Assembly: GCA_902635845.1 (NCBI GenBank)
Contig: CACPPK010000002.1
Location: forward strand, 82,713 to 143,539
Direction: 5' to 3'
Source of the DNA: an uncultured Pelagibacteraceae bacterium
GTDB taxonomy: Bacteria > Pseudomonadota > Alphaproteobacteria > Pelagibacterales > Pelagibacteraceae
Length of the DNA: 60,827 nucleotides
Part shown: in pieces, positions 17,394-25,847 of the stretch
Layout: each line of letters begins with the position of its first letter
Numbering within the stretch: position 1 is the stretch's first letter
Notes under the pieces: model-generated
Database searches by the model: none
Seen by the model: only the letters and a program-made list of their open reading frames with translations
What the model was told of the DNA's origin: nothing
Program-made: the position numbers and the translations under genes

Positions 17394-18755
17394 ATGAAAA
17401 ATAAATTTCCTAATGATTTTTTTTGGGGAACGGCTACAGCAAGTTACCAAATAGAGGGTGCTACAGATAAAGATGGAAAAAGCAAAAGTATTTGGGATAC
17501 TTTTACACATACACCTGGAAAAGTTAAAAATAATGAAAACGGAGATACTGCTGTAGACCATTATCATAGGTACGAAGAAGATATTGAGCTGATGGCTAAT
17601 ATAAATTTAAATTCATATAGATTTTCTTTAGCGTGGACCAGGATTATCCCAGAAGGGATAGGTAAAATAAACCCTAAAGGAGTAGATTTTTATTCAAGGT
17701 TGATAGACAAGTGTTTAGAAAAAAATATTGAGCCTTTCATAACTTTATATCATTGGGACCTTCCTCAATCACTGCAAGATAAAGGGGGTTGGGCAAATAG
17801 AGACATAACAAATATATTTTCAGACTATTCAGAAGCTATTGTTGAAAATTTTGGAGATAGATGTAATCATTTTATCACATTTAATGAACCACAAGTTTTT
17901 ACTATTCATGGATATGTAGATGGTTACATGGCTCCAGGATACAAAGATTTAGAAAAATACTTTGCATCAATACATAATGTTAATGTTGCACATGGCAAAG
18001 CTTTTCAAGTAATGAAATCTTTAAATAATAATATAAAAATTGGCTGCACTTTTAATATGGCGCCATGTATTCCTGCCACAAAATCAAGTGAAGATCTTCA
18101 TGCAACTAAATTATTCGATACTTATTGGAATAGATCATTTGCCGACCCTATGTATCTTGGAAGATATCCTGAATTACTAATTGATGATGTCTCAAAACAT
18201 ATTCAACAAGATGATATGAAAAATATTTTTCAAAAAAATGATTTTATTGGATTAAATCATTATCAACATATTAGAATTAAAGCTGATAATAAAAGTTTAC
18301 TTAAAGCAAGAGGAGCATTCAATGATGAATTGCCTTTTGGTCTTGAGGGCAAAGATGAAAAGTTAACTCTTATGGGATGGGAAATTGTTCCAGATGCTTA
18401 TTATGATCAAATTATGGATTTAAAAAATAATTATGGAAATCCAGATATTTATCTAACTGAAAATGGTGCAGCATATCCAGATTTAATAGAAAAAAATGGA
18501 GAAATAAACGACACCGATCGTATTGATTATTTTAAAAAATATTTAAGTGCTGTAAAAAAATCTATTGATGATGGAGCTAAAGTTAAAAGCTACTTTGCAT
18601 GGACATTCATGGATAATTTTGAATGGGCGTTAGGATTTGAAAAGAGATTTGGAATAGTGCATGTTGATTTTAAAACTTTAAAAAGAACACCTAAAAAATC
18701 GTACTATTTTTTCAAAAAGCTTGTAGAACAAAATTCAATTCCTTTTGATTTTTAA
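17394..18755 (+). CDS. GH1 family beta-glucosidase
   Basis: 453 residues. The N-terminal FFWGTATASYQIEGA signature, the acid/base Glu in TFNEP and the nucleophile Glu in TENGAA define a retaining GH1 enzyme; length is usual. No signal peptide, so cytoplasmic. It starts 1 nt after the GH4 stop. The pair gives the cell both an NAD-dependent GH4 and a classical beta-glycosidase for imported glycosides. Beta-glucosidase or beta-galactosidase activity is equally possible. Confidence 0.92.
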   Translation: MKNKFPNDFFWGTATASYQIEGATDKDGKSKSIWDTFTHTPGKVKNNENGDTAVDHYHRYEEDIELMANINLNSYRFSLAWTRIIPEGIGKINPKGVDFYSRLIDKCLEKNIEPFITLYHWDLPQSLQDKGGWANRDITNIFSDYSEAIVENFGDRCNHFITFNEPQVFTIHGYVDGYMAPGYKDLEKYFASIHNVNVAHGKAFQVMKSLNNNIKIGCTFNMAPCIPATKSSEDLHATKLFDTYWNRSFADPMYLGRYPELLIDDVSKHIQQDDMKNIFQKNDFIGLNHYQHIRIKADNKSLLKARGAFNDELPFGLEGKDEKLTLMGWEIVPDAYYDQIMDLKNNYGNPDIYLTENGAAYPDLIEKNGEINDTDRIDYFKKYLSAVKKSIDDGAKVKSYFAWTFMDNFEWALGFEKRFGIVHVDFKTLKRTPKKSYYFFKKLVEQNSIPFDF

Positions 18756-18794
18756 TTTATTAAATCTAAATAAAAACTTACTTAAAAAGATAAA

Positions 18795-19871
18795 TTATTT
18801 AAAAGCTAAATTATTTTCGTCAAATAAATGACACTTATTTAAATCAAAACTTAAGCTTAAATTGTCTCCAATATTAGCTGAATTCTCAACATCTGTTTGA
18901 ACAACTAATGGTTCTCCATCTTTCTCTAAATATAGAAATGTAGATGAACCCAATTTTTCAATTACGAACACCTTGCTATTCCAGCATTTTTCACCAGTAT
19001 TAATTAATATATGTTCAGGTCTGATACCAATCTTTACACTATCGCCAGGTGAAACTTTATCTGAAGTTTTTGGAACAATAATTTTTCCTTGTCCTGAAAT
19101 TTCAACTTCGGTTCCAGAGCTATTAGAGCTTATAACTTTAGAATTGATAAAGTTCATCTTTGGCGAACCAATAAAACCACCAACAAATAAATTTTCTGGT
19201 TCATTGTATAATTTTAAAGGTGATCCTTTTTGAGATACTATTCCATGATCTAATACAACTATGTCATCTGCAAGTGTCATTGCTTCAGTTTGATCGTGAG
19301 TAACATAAATCATCGTTGCATTTAATTGATCATGTAATTTAGCAAGCTCTACTCTCATCTGAACTCTTAAAGCTGCATCTAAATTAGATAAAGGTTCATC
19401 AAATAAAAATACTTTTGGCTTTCTTGTAATTGCTCTACCAATTGCAACTCTTTGTCTTTGTCCTCCTGACAATTGTTTTGGTTTTCTCTCCAAGTATTCT
19501 TCAATTTGAAGAATTTTAGCAGCCTCCATAACTCTCTCTGTAATTTCTTCTCTAGATTTTTTTTCAATCTCTAAACCAAAAGCCATGTTATCGAACACTG
19601 TCATGTGTGGATACAAAGCATATGATTGAAAGACCATTGCTATATTTCTTTCTGATGGTGGAAGATCATTAATAACTTGTCCATCAATTGAAATTGTTCC
19701 TGAGTTAACCTCTTCTAAACCGGCAATCATTCTTAGCATTGTTGATTTACCACAGCCACTTGGTCCAACAAATACAGTGAAAGATTCACTTTTAATTTCT
19801 AAAGATACATCTTTGATTACATGTGTGGACCCAAAAAATTTATTAATTTTCGAAATATTTATTTCTGCCAT
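18795..19871 (-). CDS. Sugar ABC transporter ATP-binding protein (MalK/UgpC type)
   Basis: 358 residues. Walker A GPSGCGKST, signature LSGGQRQRVAIGRA, Walker B VFLFDEPLSNLD and the H-loop YVTHDQTEAMTLAD are present, followed by a C-terminal MalK-type OB/TOBE domain. It energises CUT1 sugar importers. It lies on the opposite strand, convergent with the GH1 gene, so it is expressed from its own promoter in 19872-20125. As the only ATPase in the region, it most likely serves the 12969-16062 system, and it could be shared with other importers. Confidence 0.93.
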   Translation of the reverse strand: MAEINISKINKFFGSTHVIKDVSLEIKSESFTVFVGPSGCGKSTMLRMIAGLEEVNSGTISIDGQVINDLPPSERNIAMVFQSYALYPHMTVFDNMAFGLEIEKKSREEITERVMEAAKILQIEEYLERKPKQLSGGQRQRVAIGRAITRKPKVFLFDEPLSNLDAALRVQMRVELAKLHDQLNATMIYVTHDQTEAMTLADDIVVLDHGIVSQKGSPLKLYNEPENLFVGGFIGSPKMNFINSKVISSNSSGTEVEISGQGKIIVPKTSDKVSPGDSVKIGIRPEHILINTGEKCWNSKVFVIEKLGSSTFLYLEKDGEPLVVQTDVENSANIGDNLSLSFDLNKCHLFDENNLAFK

Positions 19872-20125
19872 CTTAAGTTAATATTATTTTTAAGTATTTA
19901 TTAATAACCTCTAGTTTAAATTTAAGTTCTATTAAAATATAAAATAAAAATAAATCTATATATAAAGGTGTACAACTAATATGAAAATTTAAAATACTAT
20001 CTCAAGTTGTAATTTCTCAAATATTAATTTTAAAATTAATATATTTAAAATCGACATAACTAATATTTAATTTTTTCATTAATTATTTTTCTTCTATAAT
20101 GTTACTTTATAAGTAGGAGGTAACT
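19872..20125. other. Longest gene-free region; divergent promoters and GYD ribosome-binding site
   Basis: This 254-nt stretch separates the divergent ATPase and GYD genes. It holds a 22-nt perfect palindrome at 20021-20042 (centre AATTTTAAAATT), a TATAAT at 20095-20100 and the consensus Shine-Dalgarno AGGAGG at 20115-20120, five bases before the GYD ATG. I see no ORF, tRNA or convincing riboswitch in it. The palindrome is entirely A/T and may be chance. Confidence 0.5.
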
Positions 20126-20452
20126 ATGGCTAAATTTATAGTAATGGGCAATTATACAGCTCAAGCTTTTAAAGGATTTATAGGTAATCCAGATCAAGAC
20201 AGGGCTGCAGCAGCTACTGCTTTATCAGAGGCAGTAGGAGGAAAGATGGAATCTTTTATGATCACAAGAGGAGCTTATGATTTTGTAGGAGTTGTGAGTG
20301 GTAGTATTGGATTTGAAGGTGCAGCAGCAGTTAAGCTAGCAGTTGAAGCTTCTGGAGCTATAACAAATTTTACCATATTAGAGGAAATGGATATGGGTAA
20401 AGCTGCCGGCATGGCATCAAAAGCTATGGCTAATTATAAACCAGCAGGTTAA
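20126..20452 (+). CDS. GYD-domain protein
   Basis: 108 residues, GYD family (small ferredoxin-like alpha/beta fold), with ITRGAYDFVGVVSG as the GAYD core. Function of the family is not established. The exact AGGAGG ribosome-binding site and the strong hairpin just after it (20464-20512) suggest a well-translated monocistronic message. It precedes the Moco genes, but the hairpin separates it from them. Confidence 0.8.
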   Translation: MAKFIVMGNYTAQAFKGFIGNPDQDRAAAATALSEAVGGKMESFMITRGAYDFVGVVSGSIGFEGAAAVKLAVEASGAITNFTILEEMDMGKAAGMASKAMANYKPAG

Positions 20453-20463
20453 AGCTAGATTTT

Positions 20464-20512
20464 AAGTTAATTCTATCATGATTAATTTTATTAATTATGA
20501 TAGCTTTAACTT
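20464..20512 (+). terminator. Long hairpin after the GYD gene
   Basis: The inner stem CTATCATGATTAAT (20473-20486) pairs with ATTAATTATGATAG (20490-20503), 14 pairs including one G-U, with a TTT loop. An outer stem AAGTTAA (20464-20470) with TTAACTT (20506-20512) extends it across a 2x2 internal loop. A rho-independent terminator or RNA-stabilising 3' end fits best. It covers the first possible moaA start codon (20497). Confidence 0.7.
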
Positions 20513-20514
20513 TA

Positions 20515-21507
20515 ATGAAAATGTTAAGAGATAGTTTTGGTAGGTCTTTTCCATATATAAGACTTTCGATTACCGATGTATGTAATTTTAAGTGTGGGTA
20601 TTGTCTACCTAATGGTTATCAAGTTGATAAGAGCGATAATAGAAAATTTCTTCACTTAGAGGAAATTAGACGTTTAGCTAAAGTTTTTTCAAAATTGGGT
20701 GTATGCAAAATTAGACTTACTGGAGGTGAACCAACGGTAAGAAAAGATTTTTTTGATATAATCAAGATCTTAAAAAATGAAGCTGGAATAAAAAAAGTTG
20801 TAATTACAACAAATGGTTATCATTTAGATGAAAAAGCAAAGATGTTAGTAGATAGTGGCTTAAACGGTATTAATATTAGTATTGATAGTCTAGATAGAAA
20901 TACATTCAAAAATGTTACAGGTCATGATCGATTACCAGAGATTTTAAAAGGAATTAACATCCTACAAGATTTAAATTTTGAAAATATTAAAATTAATGCA
21001 GTTCTTTTAAATGGAATAAATGCATCAGAAAAAGATTTTGTGTCTTGGGGAGAATTTATAAAAAAAAACAAAGTGGATTTTAGATATATAGAACTAATGC
21101 AAACAGGTGATAACCTAGATTATTTTAGAAAATATCATGTATCTTCAAAAATTTTTAAAGAATACTTAAATAAAAATAATTGGATTTATCAAACCTTAGG
21201 TAAAGATGCTGGACCGTCACTAAATTATATCAATCCAGAATATAAAGGGAAATTTGGAATTATAGCGCCCTACTCTAAAGATTTTTGCAGAAGCTGTAAT
21301 AGATTAAGAATTACATCAAGAGGAGATCTTAGATTATGCCTATTTGGAAATACTGGAATAAGTATAAGACATTTATTACAAAAAGATGATCAAATTGAAG
21401 AATTACAAGATCTTATAATGGGTCAAATGAAATTTAAAAAAGAATCTCACCATTTGGAACTAGGCGACACTGGTTTAACTAAAAATTTATCTACCACGGG
21501 TGGCTAA
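20515..21507 (+). CDS. moaA: GTP 3',8-cyclase
   Basis: About 330 residues. Radical SAM enzyme for the first step of molybdenum cofactor synthesis. The CNFKCGYC motif (CxxxCxxC) binds the SAM cluster, the C-terminal CRSCNRLRITSRGDLRLCLF motif binds the second 4Fe-4S cluster, and the protein ends in the conserved GG. An in-frame ATG at 20497 lies inside the hairpin of the preceding gene, so I choose 20515; 20521 is also possible. Its stop overlaps the moaC ATG in a TAATG. Confidence 0.95.
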   Translation: MKMLRDSFGRSFPYIRLSITDVCNFKCGYCLPNGYQVDKSDNRKFLHLEEIRRLAKVFSKLGVCKIRLTGGEPTVRKDFFDIIKILKNEAGIKKVVITTNGYHLDEKAKMLVDSGLNGINISIDSLDRNTFKNVTGHDRLPEILKGINILQDLNFENIKINAVLLNGINASEKDFVSWGEFIKKNKVDFRYIELMQTGDNLDYFRKYHVSSKIFKEYLNKNNWIYQTLGKDAGPSLNYINPEYKGKFGIIAPYSKDFCRSCNRLRITSRGDLRLCLFGNTGISIRHLLQKDDQIEELQDLIMGQMKFKKESHHLELGDTGLTKNLSTTGG

Positions 21508-22055
21508 TGTCAAAATTAAAAATTATAAATCAAGAAGAACTTAAAGATTGGGCGAAAGAAATATTTCAAAAAAACTCTTTCAATATGGTTGATGTTTCTT
21601 CAAAAAAAGAAACTTTTAGAAGAGCACTTGCGTCAGGTAAAATTTATGTTGGAAAAGAGGTTTTTGATCTAATTAAAAATAAGAAGATGCCTAAAGGAGA
21701 TCCCATTACTTTAGCTGAGGTATCAGCTGTGTTGGGTGTAAAAAAAACAAGTGAACTTATTCCTCTATGTCACCCACTTCCAATTGACCATACAGCTACT
21801 AAAATAATTATGAATGAATTAGACAGTTCATTAGAAGTTTTTTGCGTAGTTTCTGCAGTAGCAAAAACAGGTGTTGAAATGGAAGCTATAATGGGTGTTA
21901 ACTCCGCCTTAATCACAATTTATGATTTAAGCAAAATAGTAAATCCACATCTTAAAATTGATAACGTAAAATTATTAATTAAAGAAGGTGGAAAAAGTGG
22001 ATTATGGAAAAACCCTGATGGTCTCCCAGATTTTTTAAAAAATATTTTTCAATGA
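21507..22055 (+). CDS. moaC: Cyclic pyranopterin monophosphate synthase
   Basis: 182 residues, somewhat longer than usual at the N-terminus. Typical MoaC motifs are visible: NMVDVSSK, ALASGKIYV, LIPLCHPLPI, and TGVEMEAIMGVNSALITIYDL. It converts the MoaA product to cyclic pyranopterin monophosphate in the cytoplasm. Translationally coupled to moaA and overlapping moaD by 4 nt (ATGA). Confidence 0.95.
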   Translation: MSKLKIINQEELKDWAKEIFQKNSFNMVDVSSKKETFRRALASGKIYVGKEVFDLIKNKKMPKGDPITLAEVSAVLGVKKTSELIPLCHPLPIDHTATKIIMNELDSSLEVFCVVSAVAKTGVEMEAIMGVNSALITIYDLSKIVNPHLKIDNVKLLIKEGGKSGLWKNPDGLPDFLKNIFQ

Positions 22056-22321
22056 AAATATCAGTTGAACTATTTGGCGCAGCTAGAGAATTTAGTACTA
22101 AATCCCATTTAGACTTTGAATTAATTGAAAATTCCTCAATAAAAGATCTTAGAAACCACATGATAGAGTTTATTGATATAAAATTTAAAGGAAATGAAAC
22201 TTTTAAAAAAATTATTAAATCATCAGCTTTTTGTTCTTCTGATGATAAAATTGTCTCAGACAATTATAAAATAGTTAAAAAACAAAACTTTAGCATTATA
22301 CCTCCTATAGGAGGCGGTTAA
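22052..22321 (+). CDS. moaD: Molybdopterin synthase small subunit
   Basis: 89 residues, beta-grasp fold with the C-terminal Gly-Gly tail (PPIGGG) that carries the thiocarboxylate donated to MoaE. Sequence is divergent but position between moaC and moaE makes the call firm. Its stop overlaps the moaE ATG (TAATG). Confidence 0.9.
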   Translation: MKISVELFGAAREFSTKSHLDFELIENSSIKDLRNHMIEFIDIKFKGNETFKKIIKSSAFCSSDDKIVSDNYKIVKKQNFSIIPPIGGG

Positions 22322-22767
22322 TGCTACATACTAAAATTATTGATGTTTCAAAAAAAGAGAAGATAGAAATTTCAAAAGCAGAAAATTTTTTAAATCAATC
22401 GAAATTTGGCGCTGTAATATATTTTGTTGGGACTGTAAGAGATTTAAATGAAAATAAAACAGTTACTGGTATTACCTATGATGCCAAAGAAAGTATGGTT
22501 ATAAAAAGTTTTGAGGAAATTTATCAAGAAGCCGATAACAAGCTAAATATTAGAGAAAAAGCAGTATTTATTGAGCATGTTAAAGGATATGTAGGTTTAA
22601 AAGAAAAAAGCATCATTATTGGTGTAGCTTGCAAACATAGGGATCAAGCTTTTGCATTATCTAGATATATAATTGAGGAAATTAAAAAAAGATCTCCTAT
22701 TTGGAAAAAAGAGCATTATGAAAATGAGGACAGTGAGTGGTTAAAAGGAATATCTCTAAATAATTAA
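22321..22767 (+). CDS. moaE: Molybdopterin synthase catalytic subunit
   Basis: 148 residues. MoaE motifs GAVIYFVGTVRD, ITYDAKESM, IEHVKGYVGLKEKSI and the C-terminal catalytic Lys region SPIWKKEHYE are present. It inserts two sulfurs from MoaD into the pterin to form molybdopterin. Overlaps moaD by 1 nt and is followed 1 nt later by msrP, linking cofactor synthesis with an enzyme that uses it. Confidence 0.95.
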   Translation: MLHTKIIDVSKKEKIEISKAENFLNQSKFGAVIYFVGTVRDLNENKTVTGITYDAKESMVIKSFEEIYQEADNKLNIREKAVFIEHVKGYVGLKEKSIIIGVACKHRDQAFALSRYIIEEIKKRSPIWKKEHYENEDSEWLKGISLNN

Positions 22768-22768
22768 A

Positions 22769-23674
22769 ATGATAAAATTTAAAAATTCAGAAATTACACC
22801 AGAAAATATTTATAAAAAAAGAAGATCTTTCATTAAATCTATAGGTCTTAGTGCAAGTACATTAGCAATGTCCGCTATACCCTTTGTAAATAAATCTTTA
22901 GCAAGTGAGAGAGATAAATTAACAAGTTATAAAGACATAACGACTTATAATAATTATTATGAGTTTGGAACATCAAAGAGTGATCCTCACAAAAATTCTC
23001 AAATATTTAAAACAACTCCTTGGGATATAACTATTGAAGGTGAAGTTGAAAAACCAATAAAATTATCTATAGAAGAAATCTCAGAAATGTTTATTTCTGA
23101 GGAAAGAATATATCGATTAAGATGTGTTGAGGGTTGGTCTATGGTTATTCCATGGATGGGTTTTTCTTTAAGTAAATTACTATCAAAAGTAAATCCAACT
23201 AATAAAGCAAAATTTGTTGAATTTGAAAGTGTGTATGACCCTGCACAAATGAAAGGTCAAAGATACCCTGTTTTAAACTGGCCTTACAATGAAGGTTTAA
23301 GAATTGATGAAGCCATGCATCCTTTGACAACAGTAGTGACAGGTTTATATGGCAAGAAACTACCTAATCAAAACGGAGCACCACTAAGAATTTTTATTCC
23401 TTGGAAGTATGGTTTTAAAAGTGCAAAAGCTATTGTTAAAATTAAATTTGTCGAAAACATGCCTACCTCATCATGGATGTGGGCTTCGCCTAGAGAATAT
23501 GGATTTTACTCAAATGTTAATCCCAATGTTGATCACCCAAGATGGTCTCAAGCAACTGAAAGAATAATAGGCGAAGGTGTTTGGGCACCTAGAGTAAAGA
23601 CCTTAATGTTTAATGGTTATGGAGATGAAGTTGCTAGTCTTTATAGCGGTATGGATCTAAAAAAAAATTACTAA
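22769..23674 (+). CDS. msrP: Protein-methionine-sulfoxide reductase, molybdoenzyme subunit
   Basis: 301 residues, YedY/MsrP family. A twin-arginine signal (KRRSFIKSIGLSASTLAMS) directs the folded protein to the periplasm. The molybdenum-ligand Cys is in YRLRCVEGWSMVIPW, with downstream GAPLRIFIPWKYGFKS typical of the family. It repairs oxidised methionines in periplasmic proteins using electrons from MsrQ, encoded next. It uses plain molybdopterin, not the dinucleotide form. Confidence 0.93.
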   Translation: MIKFKNSEITPENIYKKRRSFIKSIGLSASTLAMSAIPFVNKSLASERDKLTSYKDITTYNNYYEFGTSKSDPHKNSQIFKTTPWDITIEGEVEKPIKLSIEEISEMFISEERIYRLRCVEGWSMVIPWMGFSLSKLLSKVNPTNKAKFVEFESVYDPAQMKGQRYPVLNWPYNEGLRIDEAMHPLTTVVTGLYGKKLPNQNGAPLRIFIPWKYGFKSAKAIVKIKFVENMPTSSWMWASPREYGFYSNVNPNVDHPRWSQATERIIGEGVWAPRVKTLMFNGYGDEVASLYSGMDLKKNY

Positions 23675-23680
23675 ATTAAA

Positions 23681-24262
23681 TTGAGAAGATATTATAAAAC
23701 TCTAGTTTTTTTTCTTTCTCTTTGGCCACTTTATGTAATTTCTTATCAAATAATTTTTAATCAACTAGGTCCAGAGCCTGTTGATAGAATCATAAATCAC
23801 TTTGGAGAATGGACTTTGATTTTTATTCTTTTAACTCTTTCAATGACACCGCTTAAGAAAATCACAAAGTCAGTAGAGTGGATCAAGTTTAGAAGAATGC
23901 TTGGTTTGTTCACGTTTTTTTATGCATCTATTCATATGTTAAGTTATGTTGGTCTTGATTATAGATTTGATTTTGAGCCGCTAATAAATGATGTTTTAAA
24001 GAAGAAGTTTATCTTTATAGGATTTTCAGCTTGGCTATTATTAATTCCACTTGCTATAACCTCATCTGAGAGAATGGTTAGACTGTTAAAACAAAATTGG
24101 AAAAAAATTCATAGATTAATTTATATAATTGGGATTTTTGGTGTACTTCATTATATTTGGCTATCAAAAACAATATTTTTTAAACCACTAATATTTTTAA
24201 TACTATTAATTATTCTTTTACTTTTTAGGATTAAAATTACTAAATCAGTTTCTAAAATCTGA
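23681..24262 (+). CDS. msrQ: MsrQ haem-binding membrane subunit
   Basis: 193 residues from a TTG codon (23681). Five to six membrane segments with the ferric-reductase-like core; RRMLGLFTFFYASIHMLSYVGLD and KKIHRLIYIIGIFGVLHYIW contain the haem-ligand histidines. It passes electrons from the quinone pool or flavin to MsrP. The 3' end overlaps convergent mocA by 18 nt. Confidence 0.92.
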   Translation: MRRYYKTLVFFLSLWPLYVISYQIIFNQLGPEPVDRIINHFGEWTLIFILLTLSMTPLKKITKSVEWIKFRRMLGLFTFFYASIHMLSYVGLDYRFDFEPLINDVLKKKFIFIGFSAWLLLIPLAITSSERMVRLLKQNWKKIHRLIYIIGIFGVLHYIWLSKTIFFKPLIFLILLIILLLFRIKITKSVSKI

Positions 24263-24820
24263 AACTTTATCAAAATCTTTAAAGGATTTAAGGCTGCTTG
24301 TATTAATAAAATTTGTTCTATTTTTAAGCCTTTTAACCATAAATTTTGCTCCAAACTGACCTTTAATATTTTTAAATTTTTTTATCAAAGAAATATCAAA
24401 ACCAATGGGATTACCTAGTCTATTTTTATAATTTAATGCATGGACTAAAAATTTTTTAGTTTTTATAGATCTGCAAATTTTATTTATATCTGATAATTTA
24501 ACAAATGGCATATCTGACTGAGCTACAATAAAGCCATCGTCGTTTTTAGATACTTTTTTTAATCCCACTTTTATAGAAGAGGCCATTCCTTTTTTGTAGT
24601 TTTTGTTATAAGTAAAAATAATCTTTTTATTTTTTTTTATTATTTTTTTTACTTCTTTAAATTGATGACCAAGAACTATAATAATTTTATTTACTTTACT
24701 TTTTTTTAATACATTTAGTGAATAATTAATTAGAGGTTTTTTTTTATATAACTTAATAAGTTTATTTTCTGATTTCATTCTTTGAGATAGACCAGCAGCA
24801 AGTAATATAACTTTAATCAC
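24245..24820 (-). CDS. mocA: Molybdenum cofactor cytidylyltransferase
   Basis: 191 residues, MobA/MocA-type nucleotidyltransferase. The N-terminal LLAAGLSQRMKSENK is the NTP-binding loop, QSDMPFV the metal-binding Asp region, and NRLGNPIGFD the family NPxxF-like motif. As the last gene after coxMSL and xdhC genes, it most likely makes molybdopterin cytosine dinucleotide, the cofactor of the xanthine oxidase family. Lys content is high even for this genome. Overlaps the preceding XdhC gene by 4 nt. Confidence 0.85.
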   Translation of the reverse strand: MIKVILLAAGLSQRMKSENKLIKLYKKKPLINYSLNVLKKSKVNKIIIVLGHQFKEVKKIIKKNKKIIFTYNKNYKKGMASSIKVGLKKVSKNDDGFIVAQSDMPFVKLSDINKICRSIKTKKFLVHALNYKNRLGNPIGFDISLIKKFKNIKGQFGAKFMVKRLKNRTNFINTSSLKSFKDFDKVSDFRN

Positions 24821-25497
24821 TTTTTATAAGTTTGTGATACTAACTGGGCTATAATAGATAAAGCAATTTCTGGAGCAGATTTACCACCTAGCTTAATACC
24901 AATTGGTCCATGAATTGAATTAATTTCATCATTAGTAAATCCAGCTTCGGCTAGTCTTTGACATCTGTTTTCATGAGTTTTTTTACTACCAAGTGCTCCA
25001 ATATAATAAAATTTATTTTTTAATGCGTATTGCAAAGCAGGATCATCTATTTTTGGATCATGTGTTAAAGCTATTAAGGCTGTACTTGAATTTGTTTCAA
25101 TTTCTTCAAAAGCTTCTTTTGGCCACTTGTTAATAACTTTTATATCAGGAAATCTTTGCTCAGATGCAAAATATCCTCTTGGATCTATGATACTAATTTC
25201 AAAATTTAAACTTTTTGCAAAATCCACTAAATATTGTGCAATATGTACAGCCCCAACAATAATTACTTTTATTGGTTTTATATAAGTTTCAACAAATATT
25301 TCTGAATTTTCTATAACCCCGTTTTTTTTTGATTTAAAAAAATTTTCTATTTCAACAGCATATTTTGAAAATTTTCCTTTAGGAGAAGTGCCAGGTAAAT
25401 AAATTTCACTATCACCATTTTCTAAATTTGTAAGAATTGCAAACTCAGTTTTTGATGATTTTTTTTTTAATATTTCTTCGAGTGTTTTAATTTTCAT
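24817..25497 (-). CDS. XdhC/CoxF-type maturation factor, Rossmann domain protein
   Basis: 226 residues. The C-terminal XdhC Rossmann domain is clear: VIIVGAVHIAQYLVDFAKSL, DPRGYFASEQRFP, LTHDPKIDDPALQYAL, YIGALGSKKTHENR and GPIGIKLGGKSAPEIALSI. XdhC proteins bind Moco and help sulfurate and insert it into xanthine-oxidase-type enzymes. The N-terminal about 70 residues are poorly conserved. It overlaps its partner gene by 1 nt (25497). Confidence 0.87.
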   Translation of the reverse strand: MKIKTLEEILKKKSSKTEFAILTNLENGDSEIYLPGTSPKGKFSKYAVEIENFFKSKKNGVIENSEIFVETYIKPIKVIIVGAVHIAQYLVDFAKSLNFEISIIDPRGYFASEQRFPDIKVINKWPKEAFEEIETNSSTALIALTHDPKIDDPALQYALKNKFYYIGALGSKKTHENRCQRLAEAGFTNDEINSIHGPIGIKLGGKSAPEIALSIIAQLVSQTYKK

Positions 25498-25826
25498 TAG
25501 TGTATCTGCTCAATATATACCGCAATTTCTCCACCACATGCTAGACCCACTTCCCACGCGCTCTCGTTGGAAACTTTAAATTCTATTTTTTTACAAGGCT
25601 TATTATCTTTAATTAATGATAGACATTCACTTACAACTGCAGACTCCACACATCCTCCAGAAACTGATCCCGAAAAATCTCCTTTTTCGTTCACAATCAT
25701 TCTGCTACCAACTTGTCTAGGTGATGATCCCCAGGTTTGAATTACTGTTGCTAAAACTACTTTTTGATTAGCGTTGATCCAATCTTGAGCTTCGTCTAAT
25801 ATTTTCTCATCAAATGAATTTTTCAT
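25497..25826 (-). CDS. XdhC/CoxI-type N-terminal domain protein
   Basis: 109 residues that correspond to the N-terminal XdhC_CoxI domain: VVLATVIQTWGSSPRQVGSRM, GSVSGGCVESAVV and VGLACGGEIAVYIE. In many bacteria this domain and the Rossmann domain form one protein; here they are two overlapping genes, which is also known in Cox clusters. Moco maturation role inferred from family and context. Starts 21 nt after coxM. Confidence 0.87.
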   Translation of the reverse strand: MKNSFDEKILDEAQDWINANQKVVLATVIQTWGSSPRQVGSRMIVNEKGDFSGSVSGGCVESAVVSECLSLIKDNKPCKKIEFKVSNESAWEVGLACGGEIAVYIEQIH

Positions 25827-25847
25827 CTGATAAAATATAGTTTTTAA

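Noticed and set aside
20021-20042. 22-nt perfect palindrome as an operator
   Set aside because: All A/T; about one such palindrome is expected by chance in a 60-kb AT-rich window, so it is listed only as content of the spacer.
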